Shown one piece after another: positions 35,370-44,639 of a stretch of DNA of 64,000 nucleotides. Source of the DNA: Pseudonocardia xinjiangensis. Lineage in GTDB: Bacteria; Actinomycetota; Actinomycetes; Mycobacteriales; Pseudonocardiaceae. Positions within the stretch are counted from its first letter, which is position 1. Each line of letters starts with the position of its first letter. The notes under the pieces are model-generated. The model was not told the DNA's origin, did not search any database, and was given only the letters and a program-made list of their open reading frames with translations. The translations under genes and the position numbers were made by a program. Where the stretch lies: assembly GCF_012911925.1 (NCBI RefSeq), contig NZ_JAAXKY010000001.1, forward strand, positions 124,001 through 188,000, written 5' to 3'.

Positions 35370-35905
35370 GTACGCGCAGCGGGTCGCGCACTCCGGATCC
35401 TTCCCGGTGGGGTTGTCGCGGCTCCGCCTCGCTCGACAGCACGGCGCCCCCCGCCGCTTGCTATCGACTCGGTAGGCCGTCCACGGGTCTCACCAAACGC
35501 AGTCTCCTGCGTCGTCGGAGGGATGAATTAACGAACAGGAATACGCGAAACGGCGCCGGATGATGTCAGAATCGCACCGCAGCAGCCAGAAAGGTAGGTC
35601 ATCCTGGTGGCACGTCGGCAGCAGTCCGGACTCTGCGCCAATGTCACTGGAGATCCCCACCGTAGCCCGCAACGGAACGGTTAGCTCGGTGAGCCGCGGT
35701 CATCGAAAAAGGGGGGCCGCGTGGTCCGTTGTGTTCAGTACCGGGTCTTGTCATCGTCTGCGCTCTCCCTAGGGGTGCGATTTCATACTCTCCCTAAGCT
35801 AGGCGTCCCGCCCGGGGTTTGCCAGGTTCCGTTGCCAATAACGGACATCAGCAACGCGATATTTCGCGGTCCAGACATATGGGCGAGAGACGGCGAGCGG
35901 TAGTC
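35366..35905. repeat. Conserved 540-bp upstream segment, copy 1
   Basis: Aligns end to end with 47334-47875 at roughly 70-75 percent by eye: shared stretches include TACGCGAAACGGCG, GGTCATCCTGGTGGCAC (GTCGTCC in the other) and TTGCCAGGTTC. Both contain a minus-strand fragment reading about SG-LP-CHQDDL and RRRFAY-SLI, so part may be the relic of an old gene. Each copy lies upstream, in the sense of transcription, of one oxidase locus. Confidence 0.75.
35833..35847. promoter_or_regulatory. 15-bp palindrome in upstream segment, copy 1
   Basis: TGCCAATAACGGACA, an imperfect palindrome, corresponds exactly to TGCCTATAATGGACA in copy 2 (47799-47813). Symmetry and conservation suggest a regulator site; the regulator is unknown. 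Confidence 0.45.
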
Positions 35906-36113
35906 AACCTCAGATCAAGGGTCTTTACCCGATCGAAGCATTGCAGCTGTGCGCCCACCAGTCCGCGCAAGCAGGTTGGAGCAATCTCACGACCGGCGGC
36001 GTGAATGGCGGCCGCGACGCCGAACATCGGCAGCCAACTCGGCTCGGCGATCGCTGACATGGCCTCCCCGTAGCGTGAGAACGTGATCTATCGTCACGCC
36101 CTGGATGACAGTC

Positions 36114-36423
36114 TGTTGCGCGCCCGGCCATAGACTTGGCAGAACAGCCGCTCCGCGCTGATTGGGGCATCGGAGCGCTGCGGCGGGCTGACATCAACGG
36201 CAAGCACGATCCGACCGTCCGCAGCCTGGGGCAGCGGCAAGGACGCCAGCGTCCGACGGATCCGCTCCGGTTCCACCCGGCCATGGTTCAGCGCGTCATA
36301 CATCGCGCCGTGCCCGCGCCGATGCTCGGCCGCCAGGGTTAGGTCGACCAGCGTCCTCATCGGCCCATCGGCACACAACACCGCATTGGTCAGCTTGAAC
36401 AGCACATCAGCCCGCGCGGTCAA
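36114..36423 (-). pseudogene. Transposase-like protein, N-terminal fragment
   Basis: The minus strand reads ARADVLFKLTNAVLCADGP, then LTLAAEHRRGHGAMYDALNHG and GRIVLAVDVSPPQRSDAP with a candidate catalytic Asp in VLAVDVS. This resembles the N-terminus of a large actinobacterial transposase family (IS701/DDE_5-like). The rest is missing and the fragment is joined directly to an IS5 fragment at 36435. Confidence 0.7.
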
Positions 36424-36434
36424 ACTCCCGGAGC

Positions 36435-36600
36435 GTGCGGGGGGCCGACACCGTCGGGCGTGAGTGCCGCGGCTACGACGCGGGCAAGAAAATCAACGGC
36501 CGGAAGCGGTTCATCGTCACCAACACCCTCGGCCTGCTGCTGGTCGTGGTGGTCGTGGCTGCATCGCTGCAAGACCGCGACGGCACCAAACCCGCCCTCG
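36435..36600 (+). pseudogene. IS5 transposase internal fragment
   Basis: The plus strand reads GADTVGRECRGYDAGKKING then RKRFIVTNTLGLLLVVVVV and LQDRDGTKPAL, the middle third of the IS5 transposase seen at 28360 and 41869. It is bounded on both sides by unrelated DNA with no IS ends. Confidence 0.85.
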
Positions 36601-36673
36601 ACCCACGACCCCGCTGCTCGTCGTCACCATCGGCGGGATCGGGGGCGCCCTGCAACGGCTGCCGTCGTGGGTG

Positions 36674-38368
36674 TTACGTGGTGAGCTGGGCCTTGCTGCG
36701 CAGCCAGCGGCGCAGCAGCTCCTTTCGGACCTTGCCGGTCTCGTTGTGGGGCAGCTCGGGCACGACCTCGACACGGCTGGGCTGGTACCACTGCGTCATG
36801 CCGCGCTCGTCGAGATAGGTGCGGATGTCGTCGAGCGTCGGCGGGGTGGTACGGGAGGTGATCACCGCGCAGACGAGTTCGCCGCCGTTGCCGTCGGGGT
36901 AGCCGACGATGGCGACTTCGTCGACGCCGGGATGGGTGAGTACGGCGGCCTCGACGTCGGCGACGGGGATCATGAACGAGCCGCCGATCCGGTCGGTGGC
37001 CCGGCCGAGGATCCGGATGCCGCCGCGGCCGTCCGGGACGGCGAGGTCGCCCATGTCGTACCAGCCGTCGTCGTGGTCGGTGACGACGACGACTTCCCCG
37101 GTGTCGCGCCCGACCGTGGCCAGGCACACCTGGCAGCCGCGCAGGTACACGCGACCGGGCGAGTCGGCGGTAATCGTGCCGTCCCCGCGCAAGTCGATCT
37201 CGACGCCCGGTCCAGGCCGGCCCACGCTCCGCGCCGCCCAGTCCGGTGGATCGTCAGGCCGCGTCACCGTGCCGCCCGCCTCGGTCGACCCCCACGCGGC
37301 GTGCAGAGTCAGGGCGAACATCTCGGAGATGTCCGCGACGAGGGGGGCAAGGATCGCGGTGCCCGCAGCGCCCCCGGTGCGCAGCGCGGGCAGCGGCCGG
37401 GGTCGCTGCCGCAGCTCGGCCACGAGCTCCGCCCATGCCGCCGGTGCCCCCCACAGCGTGGTCGTGCCCGTCTCGGCCAGCAGTTCGATTGCTCGCGCGG
37501 GCTCCCAGACGTCCATGAACACCGCGGTGCCACCGACGAGGAGTGGGATGAGGTTGGCGTGGATGATCCCGCCCGCATGGCACACCGGGGACGACGTGGC
37601 GAACGTGTCGTGCGGGCCATGGTCGAAGATGTCGGCGTAGTTGGCGACCGCTGCGTGCACGCTGTTCAGGGTGTGCAGGGCGGCCTTGGGCTCACCGCTG
37701 GTGCCCGAGGTGAACAGCACCAGGCCGATCCGGTCCGGGTCCGGTGTGAGACGGTTCAGGGCGTCGGCATGGGCGCGTTCCCACGGGGGCCGCTCGAACT
37801 CGCAGAAGTTGATCTCGTCCTCGGCAGCGCCGTCGCCGAGGATGACGCGGTGCCGCAGATCCGGCAGGCGCGGAGCCAGCTTGGCGAGCGCTGCGGCGTG
37901 GGCGAATCCGGCCCATCGGTCGATAGTGACGCATACCGCCGCCCCGAGGCGGTGCAGCACGCGTTCCAGCTCGTGCGGGCGGATGGTCGTCATGATCGGA
38001 GCGACGACCGCTCCGATCCGGGCGCATGCCAGCACCAGCGCGTTGACCTGCCACCGGTTGGGCAGCTGGAGCGCCACGACACGGCCCGGACGGACGCCCA
38101 GCTCGTACAGGGCACCGGCGAAGCGGTCCACGTAGTCCGCGTACTCCCGGTAGGTCAGCCGCTCAACGCCCGAGCCCGCCCGGTGGGCGACGATGGCGAG
38201 CGAATCCGGGGTTTCCTGCCGCCAGCGAGCCAGATCATCCAGTGGCGTTTCCGCCCGCCACGCGCCGAGCGCGCGGAAGCGCTCGATGTCCGAACGGGAC
38301 GGACGCAGCCCCAGCGCCCTCCGGAAGTCCATTCCACCGGCCGTGTCAATTGCGACGGCTCCTGCCAC
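36674..38368 (-). CDS. AMP-forming acyl-CoA synthetase/ligase
   Basis: Encodes up to 564 residues. The AMP-binding P-loop is LVLFTSGTSGEPKAALHT; the following motifs are LHAAWGSTEAGGTVTRPDD, WYDMGDLAVPDGRGGIRILGR and the C-terminal NETGKVRKELLRRWL with the catalytic Lys. It activates a carboxylic acid to the acyl-adenylate and CoA thioester. Its layout is closest to cyclohexanecarboxylate- or benzoate-type ligases, so an aromatic or alicyclic acid substrate is plausible. The start could be the GTG at 38368 or the ATG at 38332, which is the first residue of recognisable homology. Confidence 0.9.
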   Translation of the reverse strand: MAGAVAIDTAGGMDFRRALGLRPSRSDIERFRALGAWRAETPLDDLARWRQETPDSLAIVAHRAGSGVERLTYREYADYVDRFAGALYELGVRPGRVVALQLPNRWQVNALVLACARIGAVVAPIMTTIRPHELERVLHRLGAAVCVTIDRWAGFAHAAALAKLAPRLPDLRHRVILGDGAAEDEINFCEFERPPWERAHADALNRLTPDPDRIGLVLFTSGTSGEPKAALHTLNSVHAAVANYADIFDHGPHDTFATSSPVCHAGGIIHANLIPLLVGGTAVFMDVWEPARAIELLAETGTTTLWGAPAAWAELVAELRQRPRPLPALRTGGAAGTAILAPLVADISEMFALTLHAAWGSTEAGGTVTRPDDPPDWAARSVGRPGPGVEIDLRGDGTITADSPGRVYLRGCQVCLATVGRDTGEVVVVTDHDDGWYDMGDLAVPDGRGGIRILGRATDRIGGSFMIPVADVEAAVLTHPGVDEVAIVGYPDGNGGELVCAVITSRTTPPTLDDIRTYLDERGMTQWYQPSRVEVVPELPHNETGKVRKELLRRWLRSKAQLTT

Positions 38369-38733
38369 GACCTCAAACTAGCGTGGCGAACCGGTCGGGC
38401 GTGCGACTCTGGGAAGTCTTGGTCACAATGCGTCGGGAATGTGGAATGTGATTACGGTCACGAATGCGGGCGTTCCACCACCACCGGTTCGAACGCCTCC
38501 CGGTACGGCTCGTGCACAGTGACGTCGAACCCCCGGCCTGCGAGCAGCTGCTCGGCATCTGAGCACGTGCACAGACCGCTCGCCTCTTATCCCCCGCGAT
38601 CCTGGCCGGCACTTGGCGGGACCGGACGGTGTCATCCATGACGGAGCGGGGCCGGTCAAGTAGCTGCTCGGGATGGGTGGTGTCCGTTTTTCGGGTGGTT
38701 CCGGCGGTGGTTGGACAGGCGTGCGTGCGGCGT

Positions 38734-38750
38734 GTTTGAGAAGATCAACT
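38734..38750. mobile_element. Isolated IS5 terminus
   Basis: GCGTGTTTGAGAAGATCAACT is the left end of the 917-bp IS5 element (compare 41869), standing alone and immediately abutting the next IS at 38751. It shows that the second element inserted at or beside the end of an earlier copy. Confidence 0.75.
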
Positions 38751-39690
38751 AGGGCGTGTCCTGGATGGGTCATGACCTGCGGTCGGTGATCATGTTCGGG
38801 TGGTGGGGAGTGGGGAGCTGACCGACAAGGCGTGGGCGCGGATCGAGCCGTTGCTACCTCCGGTCGCGGGTCGAGGGCGGCGGTGGCGTGATCACCGGCA
38901 GGTGATCAACGCGATCCTGTGGAAGCTGCGGACGGGCGCCCCGTGGCGCGACCTGCCCGAGCGCTACGGACCCTGGAAGACTGCCCATGAGCGGCTGCGG
39001 ATCTGGACCGCGGACGGCACCTGGGAACGCATCCTCGACCACGTCGTGGTCAAGGACGACTCGGTCGGCAACGTGGAGTGGAGCATCAGCATCGACTCCA
39101 GCAACGTCCGGGCTCACCAGCATTCGGCTGGGGCCCGGAAAAAGGGGGCTGCACCACCGAGTGGGTCGAAGCGCTCGCCGTCGACGGGGAAGCCCTCGGC
39201 CGCTCCCGAGGCGGACTGACCAGCAAGATTCACCTGGCAGTCGACGGCCGCGGCCTCCCGATGTCGATCATCCTCACTCCGGGGCAGGCCGGTGACAATC
39301 CCCAACTGTTGCCGCTACTGGACCACATTTCGGTGCGCCGCGACGGACCCGGCCCACCGCGGAAACGACCCGAGCGGGTCCTGGCCGACAAGGACTACTC
39401 CCACCCCTCGACCCGCGCGGCGCTGCGACACCGCGGGATCGCGTTCACCAGCCCGGAGTGGACCGACCAGATCGCACGCCGCCACGCAAAGGGCTCCCGC
39501 GGCGGTCGCCCACCCACCTTCGACCCCAACATTTACGCCGACCGCAACGTGGTCGAGCGCTGCTTCAACCGGCTCAAGCAGTTCCGCGCACTCGCCACCC
39601 GCTACGCCAAACGCGCCGCCTACTACCGCACAGAGATCATCATCGCCGCAATCGTGTTGTGGCTGCGCACAGGCTTACAGGACACGGCCT
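38751..39690. mobile_element. IS5-family insertion sequence with two-frame transposase
   Basis: Inverted repeats AGGGCGTGTCCTG at the left and, reading in from the right, AGGCCGTGTCCTG. Length about 940 bp. CTAG is present at both outer edges and may be the target or part of the repeats. It is the intact relative of the pseudogene at 16165-17079. Confidence 0.85.
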
Positions 39691-39692
39691 AG
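38800..39692 (+). CDS. IS5-family transposase made by -1 frameshifting
   Basis: First frame 38800-39219 (GELTDKAWARIEPLLPP, TGAPWRDLPERYGPWKTAHE, WSISIDSSNVRAHQHSAG with the first catalytic Asp). A run AAAAAGGGGG at about 39139-39148 lies where the second frame begins; a -1 shift there joins ARKK to GGCTTEWVEALAVDG. It then continues through RGGLTSKIHLAVDGRGLPMS, RVLADKDYSH and RNVVERCFNRLKQFRALATR (catalytic Glu) to 39692. Both frames are otherwise undamaged. Programmed frameshifting is usual in this IS group, so the element may be active. Confidence 0.87.
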
Positions 39693-39693
39693 C

Positions 39694-41868
39694 TAGCCCC
39701 TGAGCAGATCGGGCGCACCGGCCGGTCGGTGGACTAACGGGCCGATCTGTATGCGTTGGGCGCGACGCTTACGAGCTGGCAACGGGCGATCCGCCATTCG
39801 GTTCCGGCGACCCGTTGCGCCTCACACACGATCACCTGCCTCGCCTGCCGGTGCCGCCCGCCCAGGTGAACCCGGCTATACCGAGGCCGTTGTCCGAGAT
39901 CGTCATGCGACTGCTGGAGAAGGAACCCGACCACCGCTACCAGACCGCGGAAGGTCTGGCCCATGACCTGGAACTGGTGCGCGAGGCTCAGGCACATCCG
40001 GCGGCCGCTCCGGCGCGCATCGGCGAGCACGACGTTTCGCTGCGACTGCTGTAGCCATCGCGGCTGGTAGGGCGCGACGGCAAGATGGCTGCGCTGGACG
40101 CGGCGTTCGAGGACTCGCTGACAGGTGGCTACCAGGGAGTGCTGGTCAGCGGGGCACACGGACTGGGCAAGACCGCGCTGGTCGATCAGCTTCGACCGGT
40201 GGTGACGGGCAGGGACGGCTGGTTTCGTGGTCGGCAAGTTCGAGCAGTACCGGCGGGATTTGGAGTGCAGTGCGGGTTTCCACGCGTTTCGGGCGTTGGG
40301 CCGGCTGCTCTTGGCAGAGCCGGAGGACGAGCTCAGCGAGGTCCGCGGACTGATCGTCGAGGCGGTCGGAGCGAACGCGGGTCTGTTGAGCGCGGTGGTG
40401 CCGGAGTTCGCCGCGCTGTTGGGGGTGGCGCCCGATGCGGGGGATCCGGTGACCGCGCAGGTTCGCATGCAGCGCGCGGCTGTGCAGGTGCTGCGGGCGG
40501 TTGCGTCGCGGAAACGGCCGGTCGTGGTGTTCGTCGACGATCTTCAGTGGGGCAGGCGTACCCGGCTGGGCTTCGTCGATCTCGTGCTGAGCGAGGACCC
40601 GATCGAGGGCCTACTGCTGGTGGGGGCCCACCGGGAGACCGACGTGGACGCGGCACATCGGCTGGCCATGCTGCTGCCCCGGGGGCGCGAGCAGGCCGGC
40701 GTGCGGTGGCTGGCGCTCGACAACCTGCCGGTGCCGAGCCTCGTCACCATGGTCGCCGAGATGCTGCACGTGGACCGGGCCACGGCGGCGGGCCTGGTCG
40801 AGGTGATCAATGATCGCACGGCCGGCAACCCGTACGAGACGGTGGAGCTGCTTAACGCGCTGCGACACGAGGGCGTGCTGAAGGCGACGGGCGCCGGCTG
40901 GCGGTGGGACGACGCGGCCGCGCGGGCAAGCCTGGGCGAGCCCGAGGTGGCCGAGCTACTGGCGGCGCGGGTCGCGGCGATACCGCCGACCTCCCGCGCG
41001 CTGGTCGAGGCGATGGCGTGCCTGGGCGGACGGGTCGAGGCAAGCCTGCTGCCGACAGCCACAGCCGCATCGGCGGGCCAGGTGGAGCTGCAGCTGGCGC
41101 CGGCCCTCGCCGAGGGCGTCCTGGTGGTGGAGACCGGGCTTCGCGACCCGTGCGGTTTCGCCACGACCGCACCCGTGAGGCCATCCTGAACGGGCTGGAC
41201 CCTCAGCGGCAACGCACGCTGCAGCTGACCATGGCCCGGCGCCTGGCCGAGATGCCGCAGCTGTTCGCGGTCGCGGCCGAGCAGTACCTCCCGGTGATCG
41301 ACGCCGTCACCGACGCGGCTGAGCGACAGCTTGCGGTGAGGCTGCTACGCCGTGCCGCCGATCAGGCGGCGTTGGTCGGGGAATACGCCTCGGTGAACGG
41401 GCTGCTGGTTGCCGCGGCTGATCGAGCCGGAAGAGACCGCCGCGCTGGTGGAGGTGCACACCGGCCGCCACGCAGCCTTGTACGGCCTGGGGCGCCTCGA
41501 GGAGGCGGACGAGGAGTACCGCACGATCGAGGGGCTGTGTCCCGACGCGATCCGACGTGCCGAGGCGACGGCGGTGCAGGTGCGCAGCCTGACCCATCGA
41601 AAACGCTTCAGGGAAGCGATCGATCTCGGCCTGGAGTCGCTGCGCGAGTGCGGCATAACGGTCCCGGGTCAGGACCGGCTCGACCAGGAGCTGGCCCAGC
41701 GGTTCGAGTATCTGTTTCGGTGGCTGGACACCGACGCCGCGATCTGGCTGGGCCGGAGATTACCGACCGGCTCCTCTCTTCTTGGAAGCGCTCGACCGCC
41801 AGGGTCCTGAGATGGCAGAGCGTGTCTCGGCAGCGGCGCTCGCGGCCATTCCGGCCTCTCGACCTCAG
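39694..41868 (+). pseudogene. Kinase-fused AAA/TPR regulator (predicted ATPase), truncated at both ends
   Basis: It begins inside the C-lobe of a Ser/Thr kinase (ATGDPPFGSGDP, then VMRLLEKEPDHRYQTAEGLAH), passes a TAG at 40052, and continues as an AAA/STAND ATPase. That part has P-loop SGAHGLGKTALVDQL, Walker B RPVVVFVDDLQWGRRT, winged-helix and helical-repeat segments ending LFRWLDTDAA. Frame changes occur near 40225, 41160 and 41420. The 5' end is cut by the IS at 38751-39690 and the 3' end by the IS at 41869-42785. Such proteins are large multi-domain signalling regulators; this one cannot be made. Confidence 0.82.
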
Positions 41869-42720
41869 AGCGTGTTTGAGAAGATCAACTCGCGGGTGTG
41901 AAGGTGCGCGCTGCTGACGGGTTGCGGGGCCGCCGCGAGCGATCCGGCGGGTCATGGTGGCGATCGCGGCCCAGCGGATCATCGCCTCCGATACCGCAGG
42001 ATCGCGCTCGTAGCCCCGTGCTAACCGGCGATACGCGGTCAACCAGGCCAAAGTGCGCTCGACCGCCCACCGGCGCGGGATCACCGCGAACCCGCGCTGG
42101 CCGCCGGGCTTGCGCACGACGCGGATCGTGGTGCGCAGGAAGTGGGCGGCCCACTGCAGCAGCCGGCCGGCGAACGCGCTGTCGGCGAACACGAACCGGA
42201 CCGGTGAGGCGAGGTATGCCTGCAGCAGGACCGGCTTGGCGCCGTCACGATCCGGAATGCTCGCCGCGCAGACCACGACGGTGATCAACAGACCGAGGGT
42301 GTCGGTCACGATGAACCGCTTGCGCCCGTTGATCCGCTTCCCGGCGTCATAGCCGCGGGGGTCGGCGCCGACGGTGTCCGCACCCTTGACCGTCTGGGAG
42401 TCGACCAGCCCCGCGCTGGGCTCGGCGTTACGGCCTTCCTGGACCCGCAGCTGTTCGCGGACCGCAGCCAGGATCTTCTCGGTGACCTTCGCGTCTTCCC
42501 AGCGGACGAAATACCAGTACACCGTCTGCCAGGGCGGGAAGTCGCGGGGCAGTTGCCGCCACGAACAGCCCGGGCGCACGACGTAGAGGATCGCGTCCAC
42601 GATTGCCCGACGCGGGTGCTTCTCCCGGCGGCCACCGGTCTTGACCGGCGGTAACAGCGGCTCGACCAGCTCCCACTGCTGATCGGTCAGGTCCGATGGG
42701 TAGCCCTTGCGCCGTGCCAT
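41608..42720 (-). CDS. IS5-family transposase, C-terminus reads out of the element
   Basis: Starts at ATG 42720. Contains LTDQQWELVEPLLPP, AGLVDSQTVKGADTVG, VRFVFADSAFAGRLLQWA and RRWAVERTLAWLTAYRRLARGYE, so the catalytic DDE residues are present. Relative to copy 1, one base is missing near 41920, so the normal stop next to the IS end is skipped and the frame runs 260 bp into the adjacent pseudogene. The core is complete, so activity is still possible with an altered tail. Confidence 0.82.
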   Translation of the reverse strand: MARRKGYPSDLTDQQWELVEPLLPPVKTGGRREKHPRRAIVDAILYVVRPGCSWRQLPRDFPPWQTVYWYFVRWEDAKVTEKILAAVREQLRVQEGRNAEPSAGLVDSQTVKGADTVGADPRGYDAGKRINGRKRFIVTDTLGLLITVVVCAASIPDRDGAKPVLLQAYLASPVRFVFADSAFAGRLLQWAAHFLRTTIRVVRKPGGQRGFAVIPRRWAVERTLAWLTAYRRLARGYERDPAVSEAMIRWAAIATMTRRIARGGPATRQQRAPSHPRVDLLKHALRSRGRNGRERRCRDTLCHLRTLAVERFQEERSRSVISGPARSRRRCPATETDTRTAGPAPGRAGPDPGPLCRTRAATPGRDRSLP

Positions 42721-42785
42721 CGGTTCACGGTGGACCGATCCACCGTGATGATCACGCAGACACGCCGGACCATCTCAAACACGCT
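41869..42785. mobile_element. IS5-family insertion sequence, complete (copy 2)
   Basis: 917 bp between AGCGTGTTTGAG and its inverse CTCAAACACGCT. A 5-bp direct repeat CTCAG flanks it (41864-41868 and 42786-42790), a clean target duplication, so the insertion is recent relative to its surroundings. Confidence 0.88.
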
Positions 42786-42892
42786 CTCAGAGAGGATTTC
42801 CAGAGCTTCACGAGCCTTGACCAAAAGGAGCCTCGTCCGGCACGCGGCCGGGACGCGGAAGAGCTCGACTCCTCACACACCGACCGAGCGCG

Positions 42893-43226
42893 CTACCTGG
42901 CCCGAGCGGGTTCGTGGCGGACCGTCAGCCGCGAGCTGTGGGTCTGGCTCACCACGAGAAGCCCAGTCGCGAGATGTCCACTGGACCTTCGTTTCCCCAG
43001 ATCGTCCATGGCCTTGGCAGCTCCTCCAGGCTCTCCTCGAATCCGGCCACTTCCATGCGCGAGCACTGTCGGCGGCCGCAGCGGCAAGTTCGCCACGTTG
43101 CGCCACCCCCAGCGTCACCGCCCGCGCGCCGAGCCCTGACAGCAACATCCAGGCGTCGAGAAATGTCGCCTGGTATGGGTGGTCCTGCACCGTCACGGTT
43201 GCAGACGATCTCCGCGAGGGCGCCAC
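42893..43226 (-). pseudogene. LLM/luciferase-like flavin monooxygenase remnant
   Basis: The minus strand reads TVTVQDHPYQATFLDAWMLL then, after a frame change near 43100, VANLPLRPPTVLA. This is the conserved N-terminal region of F420- or FMN-dependent luciferase-like oxidoreductases. The frame is broken and the rest is not present. Confidence 0.65.
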
Positions 43227-43234
43227 CGCGAGGC

Positions 43235-44119
43235 TCAGGCTCCCGCTCCGGCCGGCGACGGTCGCTGCGGCTGCAGGACGAAGTCGTACTCGACGGTGAA
43301 GAACGGCTCCGCGGACTCGCCGCCGTTCGGCGTCGGCCCCGGCTCGTTCTCGACAAAGCTCACCACGAGCTCCTTCTTCACGCCGTACACGACGTCGTTG
43401 TCCAGGTGTGGCGTCCCCTCCCGGAACAGGTGGGTGATCACCCGTTCGTAGCCGGGCGCCTCGATGAGGAAGTGAACGTGTGCGGGCCGGAAGGTACTCA
43501 TGTTGGTGAGGTTGACCAGCTCCCTCACCGGGCCGTCGTCCGGAATCCCGTACCCGAACGGGACGATGGTTCGCACGCAGTAGCTGCCGTCCTCGCGGCT
43601 GGTGTACTTCGCCCGCAACCGCGCCTCGTCAACACTCAGCTGCGATTCGTAGAGGCCGTCGGAGTCAGCCTGCCACACGTCGAGCACGGCCCCACCGACC
43701 GGCTTTCCATCGATATCTCGAACGACGCCGTGGATGTACAACGGAGCACCCGGGATGCCCTCGGACATGTCGGCGCCGTACTCCGCGTCCGGTGAGCGAT
43801 CGAGGTGGAACGGGCCCAGCACGGTGGCGGGAGTCGCGGCCGGATCCCATTTGTTGCTCATCTGCACGACGAGCATCGACAGGCCCAGCACGTCGGAGGC
43901 GAGGATGAACTCCTCGCGCTTCTCGTCACTGATCTTGCCGGTCCGAACCAGCCACTTGATGGCGGCCGCCCACTCCGCCTCGGCGAGCTGGACCTCACGC
44001 GCGAACGCGTGCAGGTGGCGCACCAGCGCGGTCAGCAGCTCGGCGGCGCGCGGGTCGTCTCCCGAACCCCAGCGGGGCAGGGCGATCTCGGTGATGTTCT
44101 CCTCGGTGATGTACGGCAT
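43235..44119 (-). CDS. Intradiol ring-cleavage dioxygenase, hydroxyquinol 1,2-dioxygenase type
   Basis: Encodes 294 residues from an ATG with AAGGGAAATTGAGG upstream. The four expected Fe(III) ligands are at Tyr157 (DGLYESQ), Tyr190 (VPFGYGIP), His214 and His216 (RPAHVHF); their spacing of 33, 24 and 2 equals that of characterised hydroxyquinol dioxygenases. It opens hydroxyquinol or a catechol between the hydroxyls, giving maleylacetate or a muconate. The N-terminal helical dimerisation domain is present. It lies in an aromatic-catabolism cluster with the FAD monooxygenase at 46044. Confidence 0.92.
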   Translation of the reverse strand: MPYITEENITEIALPRWGSGDDPRAAELLTALVRHLHAFAREVQLAEAEWAAAIKWLVRTGKISDEKREEFILASDVLGLSMLVVQMSNKWDPAATPATVLGPFHLDRSPDAEYGADMSEGIPGAPLYIHGVVRDIDGKPVGGAVLDVWQADSDGLYESQLSVDEARLRAKYTSREDGSYCVRTIVPFGYGIPDDGPVRELVNLTNMSTFRPAHVHFLIEAPGYERVITHLFREGTPHLDNDVVYGVKKELVVSFVENEPGPTPNGGESAEPFFTVEYDFVLQPQRPSPAGAGA

Positions 44120-44194
44120 CCTCAATTTCCCTTCATTTCGGCGCGCGGGACTGCAGCTATATCCGACATGGCGCGCATCTTTCTGCAGCGGCAT

Positions 44195-44639
44195 CCCGCG
44201 GCAGGTACTTCATTCCACTGTCCGGAGCGATCACGAGATGCTCCGGCACTCAGCTGTGGCGGTCATCGGCGGAGATCCCCCTCGAGCGCGACGTTCGCGA
44301 GCTCCTCTGCGGGCGAACCAGACGCCTTCGTGATGCTTGCAGTAACGATCGGCTCGCGCACAGCTGGGACCACGGTCGGGGCCCGCTGCGTGGCAGTGCA
44401 GCGACAATCTGACAAGTCCGAGGCGGCCGCCGAATGCCTCCTCATAGAGGGCGTCGAATGTCGCCTTGAAGCTGTCGACGATCACGTGTGGGTGATTGCC
44501 TTGCAGCGCCCACTGGCCAGGCCGATTCAAGGAGAGACCCCCACTAATTGCATCCCATTACAGTCCGAGGCTGGCGACAGCCGTCCCACTGGCTGGCCCG
44601 CTCGCGTAGATCCGCTGCAGTCACTTTGTGCGAACTGCC
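44195..44639. other. Intergenic region upstream of the dioxygenase
   Basis: About 445 bp between the dioxygenase leader and the oxidase stop. A short minus-strand coding-like piece (VDSFKATFDALYEEAFGG) is visible near 44450; I do not recognise its parent gene. Otherwise empty. Confidence 0.4.

Noticed and set aside
38373-38640. Coding-like piece GRGFDVTVHEPYREAFE on the minus strand upstream of the acyl-CoA ligase
   Set aside because: Fewer than 40 codons, no start, and no family recognised; probably a scrap of a deleted gene.
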